From contig JAGXOK010000004.1 of the NCBI GenBank assembly GCA_023659935.1, forward strand, positions 1 through 45,701: a DNA stretch of 45,701 nucleotides, in the 5' to 3' direction. Shown here piece after piece: positions 10,801 through 20,008 of the stretch (positions within the stretch are counted from its first letter, which is position 1; every line of letters starts with the position of its first letter). Both the position numbers and the translations under genes were made by a program. Source of the stretch: Candidatus Aenigmarchaeota archaeon LH_S6. Its GTDB lineage: Archaea; Aenigmatarchaeota; Aenigmatarchaeia; QMZS01. The notes beneath the pieces were generated by a model. It had not been told where the DNA came from and searched no databases. It saw only the letters and a program-made list of their open reading frames with translations.

Positions 10801-13800
10801 AATAGAAACAGTAGAATACTGGAAAAAGAACGCCACAGATTCTGAATGGTACCATATAGCAAACTCCAGCGGAACTCTATATGTCAATGGAGTTACAGGC
10901 GCAAATCAGACAGTTTATATAACCAACTCCTCAGGAAATGTAATAATTGGAAAAGACTCAGCAGGCAATTATTTCAACGGTACCATTGATGAAGTCAGAA
11001 TTTACAGCAGAACTTTGAGCGCAGAGGAAATCAAAATGCATTATAAGTCTGAGTTCCAGAAATATAATTCCTCAGAGTGGAGGTTTTATGATAATCTCTC
11101 GGTTAAGAATCAAACCCATAAATTCAATTTCTGGACCAATGATACTTTTAATTGGAATTCTACTAAACAGAGAACAATCCATATCAACACCATTTCAATT
11201 TCAAATTTGAGTTTTGAAGATTCTGAGACAATACATGAGTTTAATATTTCTGCAAATGCAACCCATGTAAGTGATAGTTTTACTGACTGTTATATTCACT
11301 GTCCCCAATGTTCTCCAACCACAAAACAAAAAACACCAGTAAATAACTCAGGAATTTGGACTTGTGAGGCACTTGTTAATACCAGTGGAGGAGATTTGGA
11401 AGCAGATGTGGGAACAGATCTAACTCTCAATATCTCTTTTGAGGACAACTATGGAATTGAAAGATATTCAGAATCAGAGACTCATCAGCTACCAAATAGA
11501 GCTCCAGGAATAAAAGATGTTGCTTATACAAATAAGAGTGATGCTCATGGTTTTGATATAAATATTACGGTAAGAGACCCTGATAATGTGACAGATGAAT
11601 TATCTAATTGCAAAATCCATTATAATGCTTCTGGTTCAGAAAATAGTTTTGATGGGAGTCTAAGCTCAACCGAGGGAGGAGTTAATGTTTCCTGTATAGC
11701 AGAAATCACCAACAATTCTGCTTATGTTGATGTTGAGGAAAACATAGAGTTTTGGAGTGTAATTGAAGATACCTCAGGAGCAACAGATACCAGTGCACAT
11801 TACAACAACACCATTATAAACCATGAGCCAACAGTTAGTGCGGGTGCAAGTGCAATATCCGGAGAGCATGCGTTTAATCTTACAGCTTCGGTTAGTGATC
11901 CAGATTCAGATTCCTTAACCTGTAAAGCTTATTTAAATGATACTACTTCTGGTTCTTCCTGTGAAGTAGATATGTCAGGTCCAGTTTCTGGAGATTGTTA
12001 TTTGAAGGTGAATACTTCAACTTGCTCAAATTTCAATGTGGAAGATTGGATAGATTCTGTTGTAGAAGTTGCAGATTCCTGGGATAAAACAAATTCTTCT
12101 TCTGTAAGCCAGCAGATTCCAAACAGGGTTCCAGGGATTCCACAAGATTTAGGTCTACCAATAAATGATTCTTTCAATGATTCCACTCATGTTGTGACCC
12201 ATCATCCTTTAATAAACTGGACAAATCCAGCAGATGATGAAAATGATACAATAGAGATAGAGGCTTGGACCAAAGAACTTTCTGGAAGCTATGAATTTGA
12301 TAATAATATAACTGAAAGTGAAACCATGGAGCTTGGATACGGAGTTCAGTTAGAAGATGGTAAAAATTATACTTTTGAATTGAAAGCCTGTGATAACTGG
12401 GATTGTTCTGAATTTAATGAATCCGGGATCAACTTCACTATTAATACAAATCCAACCATAAACTGGGTAAAAACAGAGCCAGAGAATTTAACTGGTGTAG
12501 ATAATATAAATTTGACAGCGAATGTGACTGATAATGAAAATGACTTAATTGAATGGACAAATTTCACTGTTTACTACCACAATCAATCAATAGCAATAAA
12601 TACAACAGAATTGAGTTTGAATGACTCTACCGATTATCATATCTTAGATTTGCAGAATATAAGCTCAAGTGGAGATGCTAATCTCACAATATTTTATGAG
12701 TATCTGAAAGAGGAGAAAGCAGATGACACCTTGCTGAAAATTAATAACACCACAACAGGAACTCATAAAATAGATGTAGGCAATCTTTTAAATCCAGCTG
12801 AATTAAATGTTTCTTTGGATGGCAAAGGAATTGTGAATTTAAGTATAAATAGTGAATTTGTTACCGAAATAAATGCCTCAGAAGGAAACTATTATAATTC
12901 CTCAATAAATTTGACTCCAAATACAATAAATAATTTTACCTATTCCACAAATGAGTCTGAACAAATAAATATTACAGAAACAAGACTCAAATACTTTAGA
13001 GATAATACCACACAAGTCAAGGTAAATGAGAATGGATTGGGAGAACTTGGATTAAATAAAACAAATACAACCTTCACAAATGTTTCCCAGAGTTGGTTAA
13101 CAGAATCCACCAATATTTCCTATACTGGAGGTTTAATAAACATTACAAATTCAAGTTTAACTTACACCCAGATTTTCTATCTAGAAAAGAATGAAAATGG
13201 AACAAAAAATGGTTATATCTGGGAAATCTATAACCTAAGTTTAAAAGAAAACATAACCTATCAATATGAAGTTAAAAGTTTCGATGGATTTGAAAGTTCC
13301 TCAACTTCTGGAAGTTATATTAGAGGAAATGCTGCTCCAACGGTTGTTTCTGGACCAGATTTTTCTGATATCCCAGGAGAACATGCTTTTGAAACCTATG
13401 CTGTGGGAGAAGATTTGGATGGATGGGATACCTTGAATTGTACAATAAATGTTTCAAACAGCAATAGTTTTGTTCTTACTGGAGATATAACAAATATTTC
13501 GAGCAATAAAATCAATTGTAGTATTGAGATAAACACTTCTCACTTTGATGTTGGAACTCTGGTTGACACTTATTTCATATTTGAGGATGATAAAGGTTCT
13601 ACTGCTAGCAGTCCAACCAAGAGTCAAGAAATTCCAAACCGCAAACCAGAAATAACTTCAATAAATGTTAGTGAGGAAAATCCAACCACAATAATAGATT
13701 TGGGAGTTAACTACAGCTATAATGATCCAGAAGGTGATAATATTTCTTCAGAAGTGTATAAGTGGTATAAAAATGGAAATGGAACTGATCAAACCTCAAA

Positions 13801-16800
13801 GACTTTATCCCACCAAAATACAAAGAAAGGAGAAAATTGGAGTGTTTGCTTAAAACTTATAGATGAGTATGATGCGGTCTCTGATGAAAACTGTTCTGCT
13901 CCTGTAACAATTCAGAATTATCCTCCTGATTTAGAAAGTATAACTGTCAAGGAACATTCAGGACATAGAATTTCAGCTTCAACAATCACAACAGATGAGG
14001 ATAACCAAACCGATTTCAAAAATTCCACTGTTTATTATTCTGACCAAACTAACCAGAGCAGTAAAACCGGAGTATTGGAAATAGATTATGGAACTGATTT
14101 AGAAGCAAGTTGTCACCAAAACATTTCTACTTCAGATGAAACCTGGTTAATTCCAAATCAGAAAATAAATATTACCATAGAAGTTTGTGATGGGAATTTA
14201 ACTAATGGATTATCTAATCCAGGAAACTGCTCCAATATAACAACAGAAAATGTTGTAGTTCCAAATGTTGTTCCAACAATTTCTTTAAGCACTCCAATTA
14301 ATAGTACAAACTCAACAAATAAAACCATTGAATTTGATTGGAGCGGTTCTGATAAAGATTCAGATAATCTAACCTATAATTTGACTATTTATAACAGAAC
14401 CGGAGATTTGGTAAATGAAACAAATACAACAAATGAGAGTGATGTAATAAATCTGACCGATGGGGTCTACCATTGGAATGTTTCTGTAACAGATTTGTTT
14501 GATGGAACAGAACTAAATACAACAAATTCAGAGACAAGAAAATTAACAATAGACACAACCCCTCCAGAATTGATAAATTCAAGTTGTAATATTACCACAC
14601 AAAATAGAACAGAAGAAAATGTAACCAACAGAACAATAACTGTAACCCAAGGAGATAACATTACCTGTATTCTGGAATTTAGGGATAACTCTCAGGAATG
14701 GGAAGTAGGTGGATTAAATAATGCAACTTTGAATATAAGCTATGAGAGTAAAGAAAATGAAACAAGAAATTTAAATTTCTCCAAAAACAAAACAGAATTT
14801 AATTTAACAAATTTACATGCAGGTTTCGCTTTCCTAAATTTAACTGTTTTTGACTGGCTTGGAAATAATAACTGGACAAAGATAAACATAACAGTAAATG
14901 ATACAGAAAGCCCAAATATCACTTCAATATCCCACTCTCCAACAAGTTTAGCAGATTTAGACCCAGAGGTAAATATTACCCTTTCAGCAAAGATAACAGA
15001 TAATTTGGAAGTGGAGAAAGTTTTAGTTTACTATAGAAGGAATGATTCTTTAGGTTCAACAAACTGGAGTTCAACAGAGATGAATTTGAGTTCAGGAAAT
15101 AACAGAAATGGAACTTATGAAATAGAATTAGAGAATTGGACCAAAGGAAACTGGAGTTATTATGTTTTAGCCAACGATACTTATAATAACATTTTCAATT
15201 ATTCTTCAGAATACAACCTAACCAAATTGTTGCAGGTATGGGATGATTATACAATCTCAGTGGATATTTCCGGAGTTCCAGATACTGCAATAATCAACCA
15301 GAATTTCACTCTTGGAACAGTTAATTTTGATGATAGTGGGGACTTTAATTATACTTGTGGTTTGCCAAATTCTAGTTCTGTAAAAGTGACACCAACAGGA
15401 AGTATTGGAAACTTTATTCTTAACTCTTCTTCTATTGACTTGGAGCCAGCAGAAACAAAGACAAGAGAAATAAATGCAACAGGAAAGAAATTAGGAATTG
15501 CAAGTGTAGAAATTCCAGTTGATTGCTCTTGCTTGAATTGTACAGAAAATAATTCTGATTATACTACAACAATAAACTTGGAGCCAGAAATAAAAATAAT
15601 AGCACCAGGCCCTTATTTTGAACTTACTGGAACTTCAAAAATAGAAAAAGTAAAAGCTGGAGATTCTACAGATTTGATTGTAGGAATAGAGAATATTGGA
15701 AATGAAACTGGGATTAATACATCTGTTTTCTTTACATCACCCTCAGGTTTTTCGGTAGCACCCACAAAAAGGAGTGTAAGTTCTTTTAGTTATGAGTCTG
15801 GAGAGAATTATAAGACCTACTCTTATACAATTTCGGTTTCAGATAAGGTCCCAACTGGAAATTATCTTCTTTATTTAAATACAAATTGCTCAAACTGTGT
15901 AGATGCTCAAAAATTTGGACTACCAAAAATACCAGTAGAGAATCCAAGTATAGAAGAAGTTTCCAAAACAGTACCTACTGGAGGTGGAGCAGCACCAACA
16001 CCAGCACCTACAGGATTAACAATAGAGCAAAAAAAGAAATTGATGCAAACCGAAGAAACTTTAGAGGTTGTTAGAAAAGAGCAAAAAAACTTCACTCTAA
16101 CAGTAGAAAACATTTTTGATGGTCCAATGGAAGATGTGCATGTAAATGTTTCTGGATATCTCTCTCAATATTTATCTTTAGATTCAGAATATGTAGAGTC
16201 TATACCAATAAATAAAAGTTATGATTTCACAGTTCAGATTACAGCCCCTAAATATTTCACTAGAGGAACATACTATTTAAACTTCACAATTAATGCAACA
16301 ATAAATGAGACAACAATAAAAAATAATATAACAAGAAAGAAACTTACAGACTTAAAAGAGAACCGATTAGTAACCTTAATCATCCATGAGATTTCAAAGG
16401 CTGAGGCAGAGAAAAATTTGAACAAAAGTAAAGAAGTTTTGGAAGAATTTAATAAATCAAACTTTTATTCAAAAGATATAGAAGAATCTATAAAAGAAAT
16501 AGAAGAATCTATAGAAAATAAAAACTATATAAAAACAAAGAATACAATTGAAAAAATTTTGGATAGTAAAGAGAAAGCTTTTTCAAGTAAAGAAGGAATT
16601 AATGAAACACAAAGTTTAATTCAGAAAGCAGAAGAAAGAGAGATAAAAGTTGAAAAAACAAAGAGACTTCTAAATTTGGCAAAGGCTGCTTTTGCAAGAG
16701 GAGATTACACAACATCTCTATCAAGAACACAGGAAGCAAAATTAACTTATGCAGCAGAAACAAAAGGAGAGTTTTCTATAGGTTATTTCATAAAAGAAAA

Positions 16801-17521
16801 CTGGGGTAAATTAGGAATTTTAACAGCAGTCTTAATATTATTGTCTATAGGAATATTCTTTGAACTAAAATTATCTAGGATAAAACTAAAGTTAAGGAAT
16901 TTGAAGAAAGAAGAAGGCATTTTAATAGGATTAATAAAGGAAGCCCAGAAAGAATGCTTTGAACTTAAAAAACTTTCAATGGATGAATACATAGATGAAA
17001 TGAAGCAATATGAAAAGAGATTAAGCACAGTGGTTTCAAGTATGATTTCATATGAAACAAAAAAAGCAAATATATTTAGATTTGGAGGAGTAGAAAAAGC
17101 ACTGAGACTAGAAAGAAACAGACTACTTAAACTAATGTCAGAAATGCAGAAAGCCTATTTAGAGAAAGGTGAGTTAGAGACTAGAATCTATGAAGACAGA
17201 TTGAAAAGTTATGCAAAGAGATTTTCAGAGATACAGGAGAAAATTACAACCTTGGAAGCAGAAAAAGAAATTAGGAGAAAAACAGGGATTAGATCCAAGT
17301 TTAGAAAGTTGGTAGTTGGAATTCTATCCTGGAAACCAAAGTTATGGACTAAGTTGAAAAAAAGAAAAAAACTTGAGAAACAGGGAAAGGAAAAAATTGG
17401 TAGGAAGCGAGGGATTAAGTTAGCAGAAAGATTCAGAAATTTTGAAGGAAAGAGAAAAGAACTGAAAGAAAAGGCAAAAAAATTAAAAAAAAGTATATTT
17501 AGAAGGTGGTTTAAAAAATGA
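4859..17521 (+). CDS. Giant secreted/membrane-anchored surface protein with LamG/concanavalin-like, DUF2341 and Ig-like repeats
   Basis: Single ~12.7 kb ORF; N-terminal hydrophobic signal (LLSVSILMILLFVLPMIFA); repeated DTTPPEIQFVSPT Ig-like linkers; ALSFDGxDDYxxI...GTIDEVRIYxxxLSxxEI LamG signatures; WWNESFKYRKxxTITNNN DUF2341; many N-x-S/T; C-terminal TM (LGILTAVLILLSIGIFF) and Lys-rich tail. Confidence 0.9.
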   Translation: MEKYFKSVFSPTNKFKLLSVSILMILLFVLPMIFAKDGNLAPEYSKAGVNVSMLWFNVSNTSNTGNTLDNVTINQTGTASDSNITAVRVLNETSDIINETSDPAFPITLGINLAITEMRNWSIQFELNSSATNGTTIQSNVTDIHNETNVTYSALPYTSDITTIDTIPPTINFTSPTEPNGTTISRNWTEVNVTIDESDLGTFRFNWNTTNYTFYNDSLVLGMNLNNNSAIGENSTLAVDISKYGNNGTIEKLSEWWNESFKYRKNPTITNNNDTNLTAGDPLNFTIDTESLTDAGKLLANGSDLRITNGTTEINRTNSTEFNSSDTMIWFNAQEQIDGGTSTSDYYVYYGNSEAGTPGTGGITTEQSYNLTVDKGVENVIRAQYVDGKFGKALSFDGTDDYVEITNDPSLSPTDITISAWIKRRSEDTKDCIFHRGDWASADGDLVFFGVMASTDTESNKLQFSIEDPDGTANRLHSNTSILKNEWYYVVATRDSSNMKVYVNGELDASSGTASMATSQTNHLIGIHYYDGAISTDKAFNGTIDEVRIYNQSLSSDEIKIHYKSEFQKYNSTQYRFYDNVTDSDGTYTYYGWANDTAGNTNKTETKTITLDTTPPEIQFVSLTTETGNHSQDWISANVTASDSGVELDTINLTLWNSTGLYQENTTSDTQIYINYTGLPDDTYYLNATANDTLGNIGQKIRTILLDTTPPTTNATAVKEDGTDYTFDTWTNSSYVNVTLNCSDSGSGCDITQYCNDTANNCTPNWYYPWDYRKQINITGRNFTTTGTNSTLLEVDSNSLAHFIQIHDLNNQSSEYTNLTVEYENDTATEDATVYVNTHQLGTVPLSQDTYTFTNVSQSWLTEANPVNITYSSTGLINITQSTLLYFITNVSDYQVNISVPYDSDMQVDFDDLRFTYLNDTTEQEIPYWIGKNTEIVENSTQLDTTSSASHFVSLEDWLSSRNATLTTTYLNDSMSNTTTVYVEGNSLGTLPLTTDSYTFTNVSQSWLDSSTNITYSTNGTANITKSSLEYYLNKSKTWVKVPFIEANSQETLYMYYGNPSAPSASNGTKTFETFDDFNRPDGPIDGNWSIWEDTLEANVSSNQAKITETSDFGHFQPVVTSPVLDDIAIHTKLLYDGPAGDGPGVVFRAQDLDNLYDFELDIDDDSVIGRKIVSGSSTGMDTGSVSLSYGTWYELKSTILGETFTAFLDGTQICQFNSSDFASGKTGIGIWENAETNQYALFDDYFVHKYATPEPTYTIGSEETSNFQITTEGTSYIRFRSKDILGNSEETKNETIKIDTTPPTISITYPSSDSVVNNYIINGTSTDLTLNYTNISIKQGGTIINSTTNSSENWSVSLYAPDGVYNITATAYDGVGYSNSTTNTNITIDTTSPSLNFTPPTEPNGTTINRSWTEANITIDEPNLDTFKFNWNTTNYTFYNDSLVLGMNLNNNSAIGENSTKAVDISKQQNDGTINGAVWDSSGKFGPALSFDGIDDYINISSLSTIETVEYWKKNATDSEWYHLANSSGTLYVNGVTGTNQTVYITNSSGNVIIGKDSAGNYFNGTIDEVRIYSRTLSAEEIKMHYKSEFQKYNSSEWRFYDNVTNQADGIYTYYGWANDTLGHTNQTETRTILLDTTNPEIQFVSPTTETGNHSQDWISANLTASDPNLDTLTLSLYNSTGLYQENTTSDTQIYINYTGLPDDTYYLNATVNDTAEKENKTETRTILLDTTEPNMSWEYPTPDNNSYKTENYIEINLTIDEPHFDSFKFNWHNGTNWTNSSFYDSNLVLGLNFNNNSAIGENSTKVVDISKYGNNGAIAKPSDWWNESFKYRKKLTITNNNATNLTIGEPINFTLDTASLVSTGKLLANGDDLRIVCSGDEVNRTNTTSFNSTATEIWFKSCVQIDAGEDSGDNFYIYYGNSEAGAPETGGITTEQNFNLSQSIGPENIIRAQWTTGRFGKGLEFDGIDDYINISSLSTIETVEYWKKNATDSEWYHIANSSGTLYVNGVTGANQTVYITNSSGNVIIGKDSAGNYFNGTIDEVRIYSRTLSAEEIKMHYKSEFQKYNSSEWRFYDNLSVKNQTHKFNFWTNDTFNWNSTKQRTIHINTISISNLSFEDSETIHEFNISANATHVSDSFTDCYIHCPQCSPTTKQKTPVNNSGIWTCEALVNTSGGDLEADVGTDLTLNISFEDNYGIERYSESETHQLPNRAPGIKDVAYTNKSDAHGFDINITVRDPDNVTDELSNCKIHYNASGSENSFDGSLSSTEGGVNVSCIAEITNNSAYVDVEENIEFWSVIEDTSGATDTSAHYNNTIINHEPTVSAGASAISGEHAFNLTASVSDPDSDSLTCKAYLNDTTSGSSCEVDMSGPVSGDCYLKVNTSTCSNFNVEDWIDSVVEVADSWDKTNSSSVSQQIPNRVPGIPQDLGLPINDSFNDSTHVVTHHPLINWTNPADDENDTIEIEAWTKELSGSYEFDNNITESETMELGYGVQLEDGKNYTFELKACDNWDCSEFNESGINFTINTNPTINWVKTEPENLTGVDNINLTANVTDNENDLIEWTNFTVYYHNQSIAINTTELSLNDSTDYHILDLQNISSSGDANLTIFYEYLKEEKADDTLLKINNTTTGTHKIDVGNLLNPAELNVSLDGKGIVNLSINSEFVTEINASEGNYYNSSINLTPNTINNFTYSTNESEQINITETRLKYFRDNTTQVKVNENGLGELGLNKTNTTFTNVSQSWLTESTNISYTGGLINITNSSLTYTQIFYLEKNENGTKNGYIWEIYNLSLKENITYQYEVKSFDGFESSSTSGSYIRGNAAPTVVSGPDFSDIPGEHAFETYAVGEDLDGWDTLNCTINVSNSNSFVLTGDITNISSNKINCSIEINTSHFDVGTLVDTYFIFEDDKGSTASSPTKSQEIPNRKPEITSINVSEENPTTIIDLGVNYSYNDPEGDNISSEVYKWYKNGNGTDQTSKTLSHQNTKKGENWSVCLKLIDEYDAVSDENCSAPVTIQNYPPDLESITVKEHSGHRISASTITTDEDNQTDFKNSTVYYSDQTNQSSKTGVLEIDYGTDLEASCHQNISTSDETWLIPNQKINITIEVCDGNLTNGLSNPGNCSNITTENVVVPNVVPTISLSTPINSTNSTNKTIEFDWSGSDKDSDNLTYNLTIYNRTGDLVNETNTTNESDVINLTDGVYHWNVSVTDLFDGTELNTTNSETRKLTIDTTPPELINSSCNITTQNRTEENVTNRTITVTQGDNITCILEFRDNSQEWEVGGLNNATLNISYESKENETRNLNFSKNKTEFNLTNLHAGFAFLNLTVFDWLGNNNWTKINITVNDTESPNITSISHSPTSLADLDPEVNITLSAKITDNLEVEKVLVYYRRNDSLGSTNWSSTEMNLSSGNNRNGTYEIELENWTKGNWSYYVLANDTYNNIFNYSSEYNLTKLLQVWDDYTISVDISGVPDTAIINQNFTLGTVNFDDSGDFNYTCGLPNSSSVKVTPTGSIGNFILNSSSIDLEPAETKTREINATGKKLGIASVEIPVDCSCLNCTENNSDYTTTINLEPEIKIIAPGPYFELTGTSKIEKVKAGDSTDLIVGIENIGNETGINTSVFFTSPSGFSVAPTKRSVSSFSYESGENYKTYSYTISVSDKVPTGNYLLYLNTNCSNCVDAQKFGLPKIPVENPSIEEVSKTVPTGGGAAPTPAPTGLTIEQKKKLMQTEETLEVVRKEQKNFTLTVENIFDGPMEDVHVNVSGYLSQYLSLDSEYVESIPINKSYDFTVQITAPKYFTRGTYYLNFTINATINETTIKNNITRKKLTDLKENRLVTLIIHEISKAEAEKNLNKSKEVLEEFNKSNFYSKDIEESIKEIEESIENKNYIKTKNTIEKILDSKEKAFSSKEGINETQSLIQKAEEREIKVEKTKRLLNLAKAAFARGDYTTSLSRTQEAKLTYAAETKGEFSIGYFIKENWGKLGILTAVLILLSIGIFFELKLSRIKLKLRNLKKEEGILIGLIKEAQKECFELKKLSMDEYIDEMKQYEKRLSTVVSSMISYETKKANIFRFGGVEKALRLERNRLLKLMSEMQKAYLEKGELETRIYEDRLKSYAKRFSEIQEKITTLEAEKEIRRKTGIRSKFRKLVVGILSWKPKLWTKLKKRKKLEKQGKEKIGRKRGIKLAERFRNFEGKRKELKEKAKKLKKSIFRRWFKK
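9338..9670 (+). repeat. 333-bp near-identical internal repeat, copy A (short LamG module)
   Basis: ggaatagacgattatatcaat...ttttatgataat; matches 10763..11095 with few substitutions. Confidence 0.9.
10763..11095 (+). repeat. 333-bp near-identical internal repeat, copy B (short LamG module)
   Basis: See 9338..9670; same length. Confidence 0.9.
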
Positions 17522-18624
17522 TAAGAAATATTTTTTGTTTGTTTTTAACTTTTCTTTTAATACTAACCCCTGTTTTTGGTTTATCTGATGAAGCAATAGG
17601 GACCAATAACAGTTTGAGTAAGGCAGAATTTAAAATTAAGGAGATGAAAGAAGCAAATTTATCTACAGAGAGGGTTTCTGATATTTATCTCAAGGCAAAA
17701 CAGTTGTATGAGGCACAGGTCGCCCTAGAAAAAGCAGGAGGGAAACCTGATTATTCTCTTGCAAAAGAGAAGATAAAAAAAATAGAAGATTTAAAAGAAA
17801 AAGCCTTTCTTTTAGCAGATGAATTAAAAGCATTAAAGTTGAGAATAAAAGAAAGTGATGTTAATACAACTAAAGCTGAGATTATTTACTCTGAGGCTCT
17901 TAAAGAATTTGAAGATGAGAGGTATGAGAAGGCAAAGAAGTTAATAGAGAAAACTTATACAAAATTATCTGAGTTAGAATCCACTGCAGCAAGAATAGGA
18001 GCTTTTTATGAAGCAGTATCAAAAACCTTTGAGAATTTCATCAGAGAAAATTTTAAGAAAATAATTTCTGTTATTCTTATAATCTCAGTAACTCTTATAA
18101 TCTTACGTAACAGAATAAAAATTTACAGATTAAAAAAGAAATTAAGATTGTTAGAATTAAGAAAAGAGATTCTAAAAAAATTAATTAAAAGAACTCAGAG
18201 TGATTATTTTGAAAAAGGGAGACTTGGAGAGAACAGTTACACAGTAAGAACAGATAAGTTCGGAGAACTTATAAGAGATATTAACAGACAAATTCCTCTA
18301 GTTAAGGCTAATATTGCTAAGGTGGAAAAACCTGAAAGAAGGAGAGAGGAAAAAAAAGAAAATCTGATTAAGAGAGGGATTCGGAAAATGGATGAAAAAA
18401 AGAAAAAACAATCAGAGAGACAGCGAATAAAAGAAAAGGAGAGAGGAAAGAAAACAAAAGAGAAAGTAGAGAAATTGGAAGATAGAGATTTAGAGAAAAT
18501 AACTAAAGATCTTTTAGAAATCCAGAAGAAACAGAAGAAGCCAAGGAATCCTGTAAAAAGAATTTTTTATGAAATAGATGTTTATCGAAGAAGAAAAAGA
18601 TTAAAAAGAAAATTAAAGAGCTAA
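17518..18624 (+). CDS. Membrane protein resembling the C-terminal region of the giant protein
   Basis: ATGA overlap with upstream stop; signal peptide, helical ectodomain, TM (IISVILIISVTLIIL), Lys/Arg-rich coiled cytoplasmic tail with EKGxL...Y..R motif also in the giant protein. Confidence 0.7.
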   Translation: MIRNIFCLFLTFLLILTPVFGLSDEAIGTNNSLSKAEFKIKEMKEANLSTERVSDIYLKAKQLYEAQVALEKAGGKPDYSLAKEKIKKIEDLKEKAFLLADELKALKLRIKESDVNTTKAEIIYSEALKEFEDERYEKAKKLIEKTYTKLSELESTAARIGAFYEAVSKTFENFIRENFKKIISVILIISVTLIILRNRIKIYRLKKKLRLLELRKEILKKLIKRTQSDYFEKGRLGENSYTVRTDKFGELIRDINRQIPLVKANIAKVEKPERRREEKKENLIKRGIRKMDEKKKKQSERQRIKEKERGKKTKEKVEKLEDRDLEKITKDLLEIQKKQKKPRNPVKRIFYEIDVYRRRKRLKRKLKS

Positions 18625-18634
18625 TTTTTAATGG

Positions 18635-19417
18635 CTATGTAAGTGAGAACCTAGTCTTTATATTTTCACCAATTATTAAGTTAGGATATACAACAATACC
18701 TTTGTTTTCAACAATTTTCATTTCAACAATTTTTCTTTTAATGTTTATTCCCCTCATCTTTAAAACTTCCAGGGCAGAACTTCTTTTCCCATATTTGTCT
18801 AAAATATCATAAAGAACAATAATTCCATCTGCAAGAAAACTTACAGCCTCACCTTTTTCTGAATAAGACGTTCTGAGATGCGTTGGATGAGTAACTTCTC
18901 TGATTAAAAAACTTGTAATATTGCTTCTCTCCAAATACCTGAAAAATTGCTCCATATAAATTCTAAACCTACTTTCTCTTCCACTAAAAGCTGCTGCTAT
19001 TGCTGACAGACTATCTACAATAACGATATCAGGACTAAAATCTTTTGGCATCAAAATAGGGTGTATATCAATTAATAATTCTCTTTTAGCCTCAGAAAGC
19101 ATGGCTTCAACAGATCTTGAAATATCTATTGCTCTGAATCTTTCTAATCTTAGTAATCCTTGTTTTTCAAATTTTTCTGGATTCCAGTTAAATCCATGCA
19201 TATGTTCTTTTAATTTTCTTTCTGGCTCCTCAAAACTCATATACAAAACCTTTTTTCCTCTCAAACAAGCATTATTAGCAATTTGTAAACAAAAAATTGT
19301 TTTACCAGAACCAGGACCTCCTTCAACTAGCACACTTGAACCGATTGGAATTCCTTTTCTAATTAATTTATCAAATCCTTTTATTCCAGATTTGGAAAAT
19401 TTTTCTTTAGTATCCAT
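18635..19417 (-). CDS. KaiC-like RecA-superfamily ATPase
   Basis: GIPIGSSVLVEGGPGSGKTIFCLQIA (Walker A), DIVIVDSLSAIAA (Walker B); likely start MDTKEKFSKSGIKGFDKL. Confidence 0.85.
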   Translation of the reverse strand: MDTKEKFSKSGIKGFDKLIRKGIPIGSSVLVEGGPGSGKTIFCLQIANNACLRGKKVLYMSFEEPERKLKEHMHGFNWNPEKFEKQGLLRLERFRAIDISRSVEAMLSEAKRELLIDIHPILMPKDFSPDIVIVDSLSAIAAAFSGRESRFRIYMEQFFRYLERSNITSFLIREVTHPTHLRTSYSEKGEAVSFLADGIIVLYDILDKYGKRSSALEVLKMRGINIKRKIVEMKIVENKGIVVYPNLIIGENIKTRFSLT

Positions 19418-19567
19418 AATTATATTTATATAATATATAAGAATAAGTTTTACTTTTTTATATTTAATAAATGGCAAAATACAATCTAACAGGTTTTTGA
19501 TTGCTTATAAATAATATGGATTCAGAAACAAAACTTTTAAACACTAACTTATATTTTCCTCTTAATT

Positions 19568-20008
19568 ATGGACGCAGAAATAAAGGCAAAACTTAAGGAA
19601 TTAGAACAAAAAAAATGGATGAAATCTAATCTTATTTTTGAAGTTCTTGGTACAACTCAGGAAATTGTTGAGAAAAGTCTGAGAGAACATATTGAAAAAC
19701 TTGAAAAAATAAAAACAATTTTTTTATACAAAAAGAACTTTAGCAAAATAGAAGAAGTTAAGAAGCCAATGAAAAAAGTAGAAAAGGGTTATTCCCAGAT
19801 TGTAGAAACTGATGTAATGGTTAAAGACTTAAAAACTTTAATAATGATAGCAATTTCTTATGGACCAAGTTCAATTGAAGTTTTGGAACCTAAAAAAATT
19901 GAGATTTCAGCAGGTGAAATACAAGATATTTCTAATATGATATCTGGTATTATTCACAAATTTGCTGCTTCCGGTCTTGGAGGAGTTATTGCAACCCCAA
20001 AAAAATGA
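19568..20008 (+). CDS. Conserved hypothetical protein
   Basis: 146-aa ORF in an operon-like arrangement with pth2 (ATGA overlap). Confidence 0.6.
   Translation: MDAEIKAKLKELEQKKWMKSNLIFEVLGTTQEIVEKSLREHIEKLEKIKTIFLYKKNFSKIEEVKKPMKKVEKGYSQIVETDVMVKDLKTLIMIAISYGPSSIEVLEPKKIEISAGEIQDISNMISGIIHKFAASGLGGVIATPKK

Noticed and set aside
18635-19477. Opposite-strand 110-aa ORF 19101..19433 within the KaiC-like gene
   Set aside because: Mirror of the Walker-motif-bearing KaiC-like coding frame; no independent support.
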